Notes: generated by a model from the sequence alone, not told the origin. A DNA stretch of 64,000 nucleotides from Eudorina sp. 2006-703-Eu-15 (GCA_003117195.1 BDSI01000034.1:62001-126000), one strand, 5' to 3'; positions 9,660 through 22,368 are shown, numbered from the stretch's first letter. Numbers and translations: made by a program.

Positions 9660-12600
9660 ATGTATTGTTTACCTTCATTGAGTCACTCAAAACTGTTTTT
9701 GGGGTGTCAGCCGACTTGTAGAACTTTTATAAAGCCTTTGCGAGCCACCAACCTCCATCCTGTGAAGTTCCGTAGACGTTGTACTAGATTAATTAATTTT
9801 GTATGCTTCTCCAAGCATACAAAAGGGGGTGCCTTGTTCAATGGCTCTTCGCCATCGCAGACATCAGTCTTGCGCACTCAAGCCCAAAATGACCTGTATT
9901 CAACCACAACAAATTTGGACTCGCCAATATCGGAAATCGACGTGGAGACCGCAATCGTGGACGGCACCAACCTCGCGCTGCTCAGCCGGGGCGACAGCGG
10001 CTTCGGCGTCACCAAAGCGGACGCATTTGCCACCTGGCTGACGGCTATTCGTCGTCTCACATCGTGCCAAGAACTCTATGTAGTGTTTGACAACAAGCGA
10101 GGCGACGGCAAAGTACCGGACGTACGGCGCGCAGTCGTCGCGACGTACCTGCATGCCCGCCACGCCAAGGTGGCCCGCCAGCAGCAGCACCACCAGCAGC
10201 ACCACCAGCAGCAGCAACACCAGCAGAAGACGTCTAGCTGCAGCCCAGATGCCTCTAGAGGATCGATGCCTGGGGCGTCAGCCGCTGCTGATGCGGGTAA
10301 GCGCTGGCAGTAGGCTGCACCTGGGACCGTCAGATTGCACCGGGGACGCAGGGCTTGCGTAAAACACAACGCCGCGCCCTCCGCCCCTCTCTTGGCCTGC
10401 CGCCTCCATGCCCCTCCCACGGCCTCGGTTTGCCCTGCGCGTCATCATTTCCCGTCCCTGCAGGCGACGTCAACCCGCCGCAACACGGACGCGAGCAGCA
10501 CCACCAGGGGCAGCCGCAACAGCAGCAGCAGCAGCAACAGCAGCAGCCAAAACGTCAGGGAGAACAGCAGAAGCCGTACGTGTACGACTTGGACGAGCTC
10601 AGGAAGTCCTGCGAAGCGCTGATGGACCGCCCGCCACCGCACCTCTACACTTTGGTCCGAGTCGTACGGCAACTGGGCGGGCTGACACTGTACGGCCTGC
10701 CGGGCCACGAGGCGGACGACTTGATCGCTTCTCTGGTTGTGGGCCTGCGGGTGCGTGTGTGCCCCCAGCCGGGGTCCCCCAGCCGGGGGGGTGGTGGTGC
10801 CACACAGCCGCCTGTCACGGCCACGTGTCACCTCCGCGCCACCTCCACGGTCCTAAGAGCAAGCGGAGGCTCATCGAGCGTCGAGGTTGTAATCCTGTTT
10901 CCCTTTTCCCTTCCGCATGTCCAGAACGGGACGGGGCGCCCTGCCTTCCAGTACCTTGCCCTGCCACGTTCAACCCGCATAATGTCTTGAGAAAATCACT
11001 GTCAACCCAACATACACATAAAAACACGGTGCTTGCGGGTGTGCAAAGGTTTTTGCCCCATGCTGCCATATACACGACGGATGCTTCGGGTGTCGGGTGG
11101 GTTTCCTCACTTGCCTACGCACACACAGCCACACCGGATTCTCCGCTGAGCTCTCTGTCACCCCTGCCAGTTTCTGACCCCGCTACCTGCCTTTTGATTA
11201 AACCCAGTGACATCCTCTTTACCCCCACACATGCACGCACAAAACCATGCCGCCGACCCCCAGACTCGCCAAGGCGACGACGCGGCCATCCCGTCACAAC
11301 GCGACGACGCGGCGGGGCAGTACGGCGGTGGGCACCGCCGCCACAGCCGGCGCGGCGGCCGCCGCCGCCGCGAGGTGGTGGTGGTCAGCGCCGACTCTGA
11401 CATGCTGCAGCTGCTGGCGCAGCCCGGATGCTCCTGGCTGGAGGTACGGCAACTGAGTACGGCATCCAGTCCCCAGGAGATCTGCCCGCTGGCAGTACGG
11501 ACGAGCGCCGTACCGGGCATTCCGGACACGTTGATGCAGCTGCACGACGCCGCGGTGCCGCCGGGTGGGGAGTCAACGGGGGATGGGAGGGAGGAGGACG
11601 GCGAGCAGGGCAGCTACGGTGCATCGCCGGAGGGCCAGCGTCTGCCGCCGGCGGCCTACCCGGACTATTTGGCGCTAGTGGGTAAGGCGGAGGCGGGTGT
11701 GGGCGGCGTGGGCGTCGGGGCGCGTGCGGCGCGCAAGCTCCTGACGCGGTACGACAGCCTCGATGGCATTGTACGAGCGTACGAGTCCGGCGCCTTGGAC
11801 GACGCGTTGCGGCCCACGTCGTCGGACGGCGGCGGCCGCCGGGCGGTGTCGGACCGGGCACCGAAGGGGGCGGCGGCGGCGGCGGTGGCCGAGACGGCGG
11901 CGGCGGCCGAGGCGGCCCAAAGTCACCATGATGGTGCCATGCCGTACCCAGCAGTGGTACGGCAGGCGCTTCGGAACATCCGGGTGACACGGATGATTGC
12001 GGACCTGGATTCAGTGCCGTGGGCACGGGTACGAACCTATCAGCAGCAGCAGCAGCTGCAGCAGCGGCGGCGACGCATGCGGAACAGCTCACCGCAGCGG
12101 CGCGGCACTCACACGTCGAGGCGACATGGAGGCCAGGAGCGCGTGCTGCCGGAGCCGGCATCGACATCGGAGTCAGGGGCGGCCGCTGCCGCCGAGTCCA
12201 GCCCTTGGTTACCCGGGTCGCGACAGCAGGCCCTCCACCCTCAGGACCAGCTGCACCTGCGCTCCGTCGAGCCGTTCCGCGAGGCGCTGTCGGCGGCCCT
12301 GGCGCGCCGCGGCGTCACCTGTCGTACCTCCGTACTGGATGAGCAAGACTGGCTGGTGGACCTCCTGGTGTGTGGTCCCGTGAACGGCGGTGTCCCGCCC
12401 ACGGGGCAGACGAACGACGGCGGCGATCCATGGGTCGCACAGGTGTACGGCACGCCCGCCGTAGGGACTGTTCCCCGCGCGCCTCCTCCAGACGCGGCGA
12501 GGCCGGCAACGGTGGCGGCGGCTGCAGCAACGTCGTCATCTTCGGCGGGTGCGGATGCGGGTGCCGTGGCGGCGGCGAGTGCGCCGCGGGAGTGTCCGCG

Positions 12601-13736
12601 CACCGCACTTCCGCTATCGGCAGCCGCGGTAGCGAAGGTGGCGGACGCCCTGGCGGCGGCGCTAGCAGGGCCACCGCAGCTGCAGCTGCAGCCGCCACCG
12701 CGGCAACCGCCCGGGCGGGAGGGGTCGGGGACCAGCGATGGCGACGACGACACCAGCGGGTCCCGCAGGCGGGGAGGAGCATCTGCAGGCGGTGGGGCTC
12801 CGCAGGGGTCGCCGGCTGCGGCCCTCTCGCCGGCGGCTGACCGAACCGTGGGACCAACAGGTGCGGCGGCGGCGGCCGTGCTCCGGGTGTGCGTCTTATC
12901 GCCTTGGGACTTCCAGGACAGCGGCGCAAGGGGGCCACCGCGCGAGGGGCTCCGCCGGGTGGTTCGGGACCCGCCTTTGGCCGGTACACCAGCCGGGTAT
13001 CAGAAACTGCAGGAGCCGCACGAAAGGCAGGGGGGGCTGCGACAGCAGCAGCAGCAGCAGCAGCGCCCCCAGGAGGCTCCGGGCGCTTCCGGCTTGATCA
13101 ATGCGGGGCCGTCTGCGCATCAAGAGGAACAGCAGCCTGCGTCGGCGGCGTCCGTGGCGCTGGTGGATTTTGCGAGACGGCTGCGGGCGGAAGTGGGACC
13201 CCGGGCGTCGGTGCTGCATGTACCACGGGCGCTGCTGGTGGGTGGGGGGAGGGGTGGCCGCATTCCTGTCCTGCCGCCGCGGGTGCTGGAAAGGGCGTGC
13301 GGGGGTGCACACGCATATTTTCTCCTTGTGAGGCCATCACAGGTGCCGTACTGCCGTACCGTGCTGTCCCCATGTGAACCAACCCACCACGAACCGCAAA
13401 CCAGGTTGTCGGCAGGCAGTACCGTACCAGGCATCTGCTGAGCCGGGCTTTTGTTCAACAAAGTCCCATCGGGTAGGTTCGCTCCTGAAATTGAAATGCC
13501 CTGGGATCCACCTCGTGGGTTCCACCTCCTGGGGTCCACCTCCCCCGACGGCGCAGGCCGCGCTGCGACCCACATCGGGATGGCGCCTCAAGAAGCTGCA
13601 GCGGAGTGCGGCGGCCGCGGCTGCGGCAGGGCCGGTGCAGGTGGCGGTGGCGGTGGTTCCGTTCTTTGAGCTGATGATGGAGCCGGGGTGCGGCGGCGAC
13701 GACGGCAGCGCGTCGGCAGCGGCGGGGAATGCCTGA
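9660..13736 (+). CDS. 5'-3' exonuclease / PIN-like nuclease with long C-terminal extension
   Basis: Exons 9660-10296, 10464-10750, 11264-13282 and 13557-13736 join in phase, giving about 1,040 residues. The first 70 residues are Arg/Ser/Thr-rich and targeting-like. Then comes a FEN/PolA-type nuclease core: AIVDGTNLALLSRG (metal-binding Asp), LYVVFDNKRGDGKVPDVRR, HEADDLIASLVVGLR and VVVVSADSDMLQLL. The helix-hairpin-helix follows as DYLALVGKAEAGVGGVGVGA then RAARKLL. In active relatives the residues after LVG carry aspartates (LVGDxxDN); here they are absent. Gln-rich inserts interrupt the core. The last 450 residues are Ala/Gln/Gly-rich with short ordered islands (FREALSAALARRGVTCRTSV; VAVAVVPFFELMM), perhaps a diverged RAP-like domain, unproven. 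It may process organellar nucleic acids. Exon 3 start and exon 4 acceptor are best fits, not certain. Confidence 0.75.
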
Positions 13737-13884
13737 TGCGATGGCGCAGCCAGAGGTTGGAGGTCCATTTACAACACTGCGTCCGTAGGAGGGCAATCTC
13801 GGCGGGGGGGCGCCTCCGCGGTGGCCGGCAGCTAGCTTGGACCCCTCAAGCAAGCGTGACGGGGCGGCAGCGCTGGCGTCCCGC

Positions 13885-14590
13885 GTGTTCCAGGCCCTTG
13901 GGGGCCACAGCTGGGGACGCGGGGTCGTGTTCCAGGCCCTTGGGGGCCACAGCTGGGGACGCGGGGTCGTGTTCCAGGCCCTTGGGGGCCACAGCTGGGG
14001 ACGCGGGGTCGTGTTCCAGGCCCTTGGGGGCCACAGCTGGGGACGCGGGGTCGTGTTCCAGGCCCCAGCTTCGTGTTCCAGGCCCTTGGGGCCACAGCTG
14101 GGGACGCGGGGTCGTGTTCCAGGCCCTTGGGGGCAGCTGGGACGCGGGTCGTGTTCCAGGCCCTTGGGGGCCACAGCTGGGGACGCGGGGTCGTGTTCCA
14201 GGCCCTTGGGGGCCACAGCTGGGGACGCGGGGTCGTGTTCCAGGCCCTTGGGGGCCACAGCTGGGGAAGCGGGGTCGTGTTCCAGGCCCTTGGGGGCCAC
14301 AGCTGGGGACGCGGGGTCGTGTTCCAGGCCCTTGGGGGCAGCTGCGGTCGTGTTCCAGGCCTTGGGGGCTGCGCGGGTCGTGTTCCAGGCCCTTGGGGGC
14401 CACAGCTGGGGACGCGGGGTCGTGTTCCAGGCCCTTGGGGGCCACAGCTGGGGACGCGGGGTCGTGTTCCAGGCCCTTGGGGCCACAGCTGGGGACGCGG
14501 GGTCGTGTTCCAGGCCCTTGGGGGCCACAGCTGGGGACGCGGGGTCGTGTTCCAGGCCCTTGGGGGCCACAGCTGGGGACGCGGGGGACG
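13885..14590. repeat. 42-bp minisatellite A
   Basis: About 17-18 units of a 42-bp repeat. Its core reads GTGTTCCAGGCCCTTGGGGG followed by CCACAGCTGGGGACGCGGGG and TC. Several units are shortened (near 14050-14080, 14125-14155 and 14340-14390). Because 42 is divisible by three, frames stay open on both strands and give spurious 14-residue-repeat proteins. It starts 149 bases past the exonuclease stop. Confidence 0.95.
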
Positions 14591-16674
14591 CTGGTGGCAT
14601 GCGCCCGCGGTGACATTCCATTCGCCTTCAACAAGCCGTCGCTGGTTCGGTATGCAGCGCGTTGTCTGCTGACTGCGCAGGGGTTCGTTCCCGGGTCGGG
14701 TTCGGGGGTCGGGTCGCCATCCAGATGTTTACACGAACCCAAAGCGAGAACGTTTATGACCCGTACTCGCCACTCGGCGAAAGCACCTCAACGCCCCACA
14801 CACCAACAAGCGCGGTCCGAGGAACAGGCGGGTGCCTTGCCGGCGCATTGCGAACAACGGAAACCAGCCAAGGGTGTTCCACAGCTGAATCGGAACGGTT
14901 TGCTCTGCTTTGTGGCACCATCGACCGCACCAGCCGACCCAGCAACGGCGCACACCCATGTTACCCCGCCCTAAATGTGATGGTCCGAGCGGGCAGAACG
15001 ACGGCGACGAGGACTCGCGGGCTCTCGCACGTCCGGTACAATGCTTTGGCGGGTGGCGGCAATCGCGGCAACCGCCCCGCTTCGCCTTATTTTCGCTTTA
15101 TATGCAAACCCTCCCAGACATCCGCAACTTTATTTTATTGCCTCCATCTCCCGACTGCGAGAGCGACGCAAACTGCCGACCAAAAAGGGGAAAGGTACGG
15201 GGGGGGTTCGATGATGAACATGCCTATGTGGGCCCCGACCGGCCGTAGCAGACCACTGTACGGCGCCTGGGGGCTGCACGACACATGTCAACACGTACAC
15301 ACAGGCTCTGTCGTCTTCGACGGGGCCGTCGTCGAAATGCATGCAGCAGTCACGTCGAGGTGCTGACTTGCGCCACTGGGCCATGGTGGGTAGCATGTAA
15401 TGCCGAAAGCGCAGCCCAGCGCAGTTCGTCGCCCCCGCATCCTTCGGCTTTGGTGCAGCAAGGCATGGCTCCTAAGCAATCGCGTGCCTGCGACGATGGA
15501 AAGGTGTGCGGGCCACAGGGGGCGGTAAGCGCGTTTCCCTTGATTAAGCGAAACGGTACGGCAATCATACAAAGTACGGTAACAGGCATGAAGTCATCCG
15601 TGTCCTTGGTATGCGGACAGCAAATCTGACCAGGCGGCCGGTGACGCGCGTTGCTTCAGATGACCGCACCTTAGCACGGACGCACCCGCAGTCCAGCGCG
15701 GCGTCATGTCCTCACTTGCGGTCCTGCTCCGCCTGGGTTCGGGCCTTGCAAGCGCAGCGATCACCCAATGGCACACTGGACAGAGCCTGCGAAAAGGAAT
15801 AAAACAACACATTTTTACGCGTGCATATGGGCTTAGGCTTCGCCCGAGTGGGCCACCTCAGGATAGGCACTCACGGAGTCGATGTGACGACCACAACCCG
15901 ACCAGGTCGGCTTCTGGCACATCTGGCAAGTAGTCTGGAAGCACATTCTACTGGTTCAAAGGGTTGAGATTTTAGGCACAAACGTATATTCGTTCCGGAA
16001 ACGCGACGTCTGTTCGTGGTGTTTGTTGCTGTCCAATTGCGGTTCAGGAAGTAACTATGCTTGAGATTTATGCCAGCTCATCACATATAAAATACTTCTG
16101 TTTCTTCTGCTGTTGTACTGTACTGCATTGCTTATTCCGGATGACGGAGGGTTGAGTTACGTATTAGTCCATCCGCACGCAATGCACTTCAAATGGATAG
16201 TTGTGTGTTGAGAAACAGGTAATCAGAGTTTAGGATTTGGGTTTGTGCACTGCGCAACTACTACGTTACCGTATACCCGATTTTGCCGGATACGGCAAAA
16301 GAGGGATAGCCTAGGGAACGGCGTGGGACCCCTATGATTAGTACACCGGTACAAAGAGCGGTAATTTGCTGGTTCATTGCGGTAAGCCGGCGGTAATGGT
16401 AACGGAGAAAATCGCCGTAAGGCGTGTTTGCCTTGTTGGCCGCAAGTCGATTTTGAGCGAACTCTCTGCAAACGGCAAGCACGGCAATTGAAGAAACGGC
16501 TCAACTGGCGACGACAAAAAGACCCTTAGAGTTTTCACAGCGAGGGAACGAGGCAGCCGGCTACAGCAATTTAACTACTGAAAAATCGACGTGAACCGTA
16601 TGGACATAGACCGATTGCAAGGAAGGCAGTTGCGGCGGTTGGCGGTATGCAGCTTGCATCTCGTTGCTTGTAAG
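14591..16674. other. Intergenic stretch
   Basis: No gene supported. The 235-codon frame from 14662 has erratic composition and no recognisable domain. GC content falls after about 15900. Short GTACGGC-type motifs recur. Confidence 0.5.
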
Positions 16675-18604
16675 GGCAGCTACATTGGGCAGCCCGGCCG
16701 TATGGACTGACAGGCAGAGCGGCCCCGTTGTGAAGCCCGGCCTTATGGGTTGCCAGGTTGGGCGGCCCCCTTGGCTTCCCAGCTGTATGGCTTTACAGTA
16801 CCGCTCATTGGCCAGCCCGGCTTTACAGCCTGACAGGGGGGCATGGCTTGGCCAGCCCGGCCATTTGTTTTGTAAAACGGCGACTGCATGGTCGGCATGT
16901 CAGGGCGGCGGCTCCGTTTGCCAGCCTGGCCGTATGGCATGTCAGGGCGGGGGCTCCGTTGGCAAGCTCGGCCGTATGGCATGTCAGGGCGGCGGGTCCG
17001 TTGGCAAGCTCGGCGGTATGGCATGTCAGGGGGGGGCTCCATTGGCCAGCCCGGCCGTATGGCATGTCAGGGCGGGGGCTCCGTTGGCAAGCTCGGCCGT
17101 ATGGCATGTCAGGGCGGCGGGTCCGTTGGCAAGCTCGGCGGTATGGCATGTCAGGGGGGGGGCTCCATTGGCCAGCCCGGCCGTATGGCATGTCAGGGCG
17201 GGGGCTCCGTTGGCAAGCTCGGCCGTATGGCATGTCAGGGCGGCGGGTCCGTTGGCAAGCTCGGCGGTATGGCATGTCAGGGGGGGGGCTCCATCGGCCA
17301 GCCCGGCCGTATGGCATGTCAGGGCGGGGGCTCCGTTGGCAAGCTCGGCCGTATGGCATGTCAGGGCGGCGGCTCTATTTGCCTGACCGGCCGTGTGGTG
17401 TGTAGGCGCGGCTGCTCTGTTTGCCAGTCCGGCCATATCGAATGTCAGCGCGGCTTCTCTATTCGCCAGTCCGGCCGTATGGCATGTCAGGGCGGGGGCT
17501 CCGTTGGCCAGCCCGGCTATATGGCATGTCAGCACGGCTGCTTCATTGGCCAGCCCAGCTGTATGGCATGACAGCTCGCCTGCTATATACGCCTGCCCGG
17601 CCGTATTGCGTGTCAGGGCGGCGGCTCCGTTTGCCAGCCTGGCCGTATGGCATGTCAGGGCGGGGGCTCCGTTGGCAAGCTCGGCCGTATGGCATGTCAG
17701 GGCGGCGGGTCCGTTGGCAAGCTCGGCGGTATGGCATGTCAGGGGGGGGGCTCCATTGGCCAGCCCGGCCGTATGGCATGTCAGGGCGGGGGCTCCGTTG
17801 GCAAGCTCGGCCGTATGGCATGTCAGGGCGGCGGGTCCGTTGGCAAGCTCGGCGGTATGGCATGTCAGGGGGGGGCTCCATTGGCCAGCCCGGCCGTATG
17901 GCATGTCAGGGCGGGGGCTCCGTTGGCAAGCTCGGCCGTATGGCATGTCAGGGCGGCGGGTCCGTTGGCAAGCTCGGCGGTATGGCATGTCAGGGGGGGG
18001 GCTCCATTGGCCAGCCCGGCCGTATGGCATGTCAGGGCGGGGGCTCCGTTGGCAAGCTCGGCCGTATGGCATGTCAGGGCGGCGGGTCCGTTGGCAAGCT
18101 CGGCGGTATGGCATGTCAGGGGGGGGGCTCCATCGGCCAGCCCGGCCGTATGGCATGTCAGGGCGGGGGCTCCGTTGGCAAGCTCGGCCGTATGGCATGT
18201 CAGGGCGGCGGCTCTATTTGCCTGACCGGCCGTGTGGTGTGTAGGCGCGGCTGCTCTGTTTGCCAGTCCGGCCATATCGAATGTCAGCGCGGCTTCTCTA
18301 TTCGCCAGTCCGGCCGTATGGCACGTCAGGGCGGGGGCTCCGTTGGCCTGCCCGGCCGTATGGCATGTCAGCACGGCTGCTCTAATCGCCATCCCGGCCG
18401 TGTGGTGTGTAGGCGCGGCTGCTCTGTTAGCCAGTCCGGCCACATGGCATGTCAGGGCGGCGGCACAAATGGTCACCCCGGCCGTATGGCATGTCAGCGC
18501 GGCTGCTCAATCGGCCAGCTCTGCCACAAGGCATGTCAGCGGGGATGCTCTGTTTGCCAACCCGGCCGTATGACATGTCAGAGCGGTGGCTCCGTTGGCC
18601 AGTG
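16675..18604. repeat. 42-bp minisatellite B with higher-order structure
   Basis: Roughly 46 units of a second, unrelated 42-bp repeat with core CCGTATGGCATGTCAGGGCG followed by GGGGCTCCGTTGGCAAGCTC and GG. Three unit variants (GGGGGCTCCGTTGGC, GGCGGGTCCGTTGGC, GGGGGGCTCCATTGGC) alternate as a three-unit block of about 126 bp. A longer segment is itself duplicated: the variant containing CTATTTGCCTGACCGG recurs at 17374 and 18213, an offset of 839 bp, one base short of twenty units. Length changes in the G run shift the frame between blocks. Edge units are more diverged than central ones, as expected of unequal crossing-over. Confidence 0.95.
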
Positions 18605-18689
18605 ATTTTTTTTCGTTTTGGCCCGGGAATTGTTCATTCCGTACCAAGGAATGAGTTTGGGCCTGGACATTATTATTTATTCCTTATCT

Positions 18690-18725
18690 GGGAGCCGCTG
18701 GGGGGGCTCCGCCCCCCCCAGACCC
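18690..18725. repeat. GC hairpin
   Basis: Inverted repeat GGGGGGG-CTCC-GCCCCCCC followed by AGACCCCCC, next to the end of minisatellite B. It could be a transposon terminus, but I found no partner end. Confidence 0.6.
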
Positions 18726-19471
18726 CCCCGATGAGTTACAAACAAACCGTCAGCTCAGGAATATGCCTGTAGAAAAAATGCCCGGGCTTTTCGGCGTCTT
18801 GATGATTCATGCCTTTCTTGTCCTCAGTACGTTACACTTCTTAACAACACTACACCGTTGCAACCGGCATGCCTTGCCGTACTCTACTGAACGCCCTCAA
18901 AACTACCAACGATGACAACCTTGCAGACCTGCAGCAGCAAAAGTTAGTAAACTAGCGTTTTTTAATTTGCCCCCAGTGGCCGGAAAGATGCATCACGCCA
19001 ATAATCCCGGGCCGGTCCGATACTGTCGTGGAACCTGTGCCCTTGGCGCGCCGCTTGGCGCGCGGATGTGTACGGGCGGGCGGGCGGCACTTGGCCACCG
19101 TTGCCGTCCGTGGATCGAATGGAAAGGTAACGACTAACTAGAGTAATTAGTGATGCTTCTAACGGCGGATTGCCGTTCGAAGCTCCGCTGACTCCAATAT
19201 ACCTAAAACAAGAGAGTACGGCGTTACCGTACTATCGTCCAAGAACTTGCCTTCTCTCAGAAGAGAAGTCTACGCGTGTCGCTGTGCGCATGTCTGCCCT
19301 GCAAGCCCGCATACATAACCAGGGACCGCTACTGCCGTCACTGCTTGGATGGCGACTGCTTACCGTCATCACTGTCATCAGCATCCAGCATGGCGTTGGC
19401 CGACCTGGCTGTTTGTTAGAGTGCGAAGTCAGCCCCGTCCATATTGACGGTTCCAGCAGTGACCCCTCCCA

Positions 19472-19728
19472 GTTTGGATCCCGGCTTCCTACCCGCCACG
19501 TGATTCGGCGGGTCTGGCGCGGTTTCCAGGAGCGACAATCCTGGCGCGCTGGTAACCTGATGTAGTGGCCGGTGTGGCTGCATGACCCCCGCCCCCCCAA
19601 ACCCGCGGATGGTGGAGGATGGGTGCGCAGTCCTTGGTAGGGGTTGATGAGGTGAGGCGCCTACGACCTATCTGGGCCCGTGGAACACCCGCCGGTCGGG
19701 AATCGGGTCCACCTTGTAACGATTACAC
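19472..19728 (+). mobile_element. SINE copy 1 (degenerate head)
   Basis: Closely matches the body of the SINE at 36253-37074 from GGCGGGTCTGGCGCGGTTTC through to GGGTCCACCTTGTAACGATT. Its B box is decayed (GTTTGGATCCC). It carries the target sequence ATGGGTGC once, uninterrupted, and so serves as an empty-site comparison for the MITE inserted in copy 2. Confidence 0.8.
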
Positions 19729-22299
19729 CTACACGACGACACAGTGACCCTGTCTGTTTGCTTTGTGAGGACGGCTCCTGCTGGCAGCACGCACGGGCTG
19801 TATCCTGTAGAGCTTATCATGCTGGGCGGCTCTTCTGTTTGGCAGCCTGGGCCATGCCATCTGCCAGGCGTGTTGTGTAGCTCGGCTACAGTATTTGACT
19901 TATCTGGTGTTCTGGGCGACTCTCTTTGACAGCACGGCAGTATTGTCTTTCTCGACCACATGGCGTGCCAGCAGGTAGGCCAGGTACGTAGGCTTTCCTG
20001 GGATTTCGACCGCTCCTTCACTGGGCAGCGCGCGCGGCTGTTGGGCTTCAAGGCTGAACCCAAACCCACCGACCCCAACGGCTTAACCCCAAACAAACCC
20101 AAAACCAGTGCTGGTATGGCCGGGAAGGTACTCGTTATTAGGAGTAGGTAGTGGTCACCGCGGTATGGTTGTCAAAAATTCGTCGTTGATTGGCGGTCTA
20201 CAGTACGATTGCCGGCACGAACGGCCGCTTGCTCAGGTCTAATTTTGAAACTCCGCCGGTTTCGGCCTTGCTTGTCGGTTTAGTTGTGCCATTACCATTG
20301 CCGATGATATACGACGCAGCGACGCACCCCCCCTTCCTGTCGCAGAACACCACCATTCACACATTATGCAAAATCGGTTTTGCGGCACGCCCTTTCTAGT
20401 TGCAATTTTTTATTCTACGTTCATTGTAACGCCTGAAACTTACGTTGCACAGTGTGGTGTAGTTCATGTATGTGGAAAGGTTGCTTTGCGGACCTTTTCC
20501 TGGGGCCTAATATAATATTATTAGGTGAATTTGAAGACGAGGCCTGCTCGACTGGCTCGACGCGGCACATCACGGAAGCGTGCGTGACTATATCATGATG
20601 GCGTGCTTAACAAATTTGCGCCCTGTGGTTTCAGCATGGAGTCGGGTTGCAGTGTGGGGGTGGGCAGGGTGGGCCAGGCAACAGGGCGCGCGGGCCTTCT
20701 CCGTGGGTCATCGCCCGTGGATCCGCCAACGACGTCCGACGCCTTACTGACGTCCGACGCCTACTGCCAACATACTGGACCAGAAACGACTGTCAACATC
20801 ATGTTGCACCGGCGTGGCCGTATGATGAACATCTGGCGGCAAACTCAAGCGTGTAGCAGTCCAGCAGCTGCTTCAGAGCTTTCAGAGCGGATTTCACCAC
20901 CTAGCTCTTGCTGCTGGGACGTTGTGGTGTCAAACCTTTCATGCATTTGACTGTTGGAGTATGTAACATCCGGCATGGGGCATCAGACCCCTAATGCGGA
21001 GGCCGCTAGTACGTGTAGTCCTTACAAAACACATCTATCACATGCTGACGGTCCAGCGGTCGACAGCGATTGCTTGCACATTCTGTTAAGGAACCGCCAA
21101 CAATGAATTCCTGCTATGAATATGTACGAATACTCTCATGTGTCCGTGGTTACCACAGTGGAGTACATGTTGTAGCACATACATTGTAGCCTACCAATCA
21201 TTTTCGCACTTTGGAACACCTCCATTGTGAACGCATTGCAGACGATAAAAACAAATGCATGAAAAATATTGGAGTTGAGGCAGGTTGAGGTCAAAACGGT
21301 CAGTCACATTGTCCATGGTGGGCTTGACTAAGGCGGACTAAAGTCGGAGTCCTTCAAGGCTAGGTTTCTTATTAACCACTCGGCTTCTTACCAGTCTATG
21401 TCATTAGCCCGGCAAACTATGTCGTGATTGGTTCCGGCGTGAAGCGGAAGGGTGGTTCACCGAACCCAAATGATGTTATCATATATAACTCTTCAATTTC
21501 AAAACATTGCCCTAAAAGTCGTTGCGCATGTCGTCACGCATGTGTGGAGCTCCAACGTCTCCCTAGGAACAGCTGCACGAGCTATGCCCGCCCAATATAT
21601 CAAGTTGTTACAATTTGAAATGTATACAAGCGTTTCATGCAGAAAACTAGATACGACTGCGGGCAGGACCAAAATCAGTGATTACCTAAAGCCGTTGATA
21701 AATGTACCGGAAAGTACCGCGTATAATTACACCCCTTCTTCACTAAGCATAGAGATTGTTGAAAACGTCTGGATATGAATACTTAGGTAGTGTGCGCCCA
21801 GCTTATCTGCTACCGTGCTTGGTGCGGCGGGAATCAGCCTGCACGTGGCCGTCGCTCTTTTGAACCGCCGTCAATTCTGCAGACGAGGTGCGACTCGTTA
21901 CACGATAAATAATCAAATCTTGCGTTTTACCGACAAATTCTACATAGGGGTTGCTGCTTTGAGGAACCCGCTTCGCTGTTTACCCAGGGCCTTAGACTCC
22001 GCCTCTGTGTAGATAGAAATAAATTCACCGTTAAATTAACATTTTATTTGGAGCGGCTTTATGGGATACACCGATGATGCCCTTTCGGTGCCAGTGATTC
22101 CGGGTTCTGCACTGCTAACAAACTCGTCCCCCAACGTGCAAAAAAACTCGGCTTATGCCGAATAAATTGAAGAGTCTCGTTATGAATTGTGTTTATATGT
22201 GTCTTGCGAGACAAGAAACATGTAACCACTTCGTGCCCGCTCGACTGTTCGCAGGCCAGCCCTTTCGCATCCATCCCGGGAATAGAGGAGAGAAACAGA

Positions 22300-22306
22300 T
22301 ATAAAA
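22300..22306 (+). promoter_or_regulatory. TATA box
   Basis: TATAAAA, 63 bases ahead of the ATG at 22369, in an AT-rich stretch. Confidence 0.5.
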
Positions 22307-22368
22307 TACAAATTTTGCTGCTACTCCAATTACAAACATCGTCGCCACTCGTTTGGAAGCAACCAAAC

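Larger units (their letters stand above)
18605..22299. other. Long gene-poor stretch
   Basis: No gene supported. It opens with a T/G-rich segment and a strong GC hairpin at about 18690-18725 (GGGGGGGCTCCGCCCCCCC), a shape common at ends of volvocine repeats. It contains SINE copy 1 at 19472-19728. From about 20400 to 22300 the DNA is distinctly AT-richer and frames are short. Confidence 0.5.

Noticed and set aside
13688..14974. Long open frames on both strands with a 14-residue repeat (for example 428 and 388 codons)
   Set aside because: They follow the 42-bp minisatellite, are open in several frames and both strands, and have no coding-like flanks.
14662..15366. 235-codon frame
   Set aside because: Mixed composition, no domain, no splice or start context, and stops are rare by GC content alone.
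16675..18604. CRISPR-like array
   Set aside because: Units abut directly with no unique spacers, and the host is a eukaryote; this is a minisatellite.
16664..18605. Cys/Gly-rich 14-residue-repeat frames, resembling a secreted repeat protein
   Set aside because: Same cause: a 42-bp unit keeps several frames open at once, and G-run slips break each frame.
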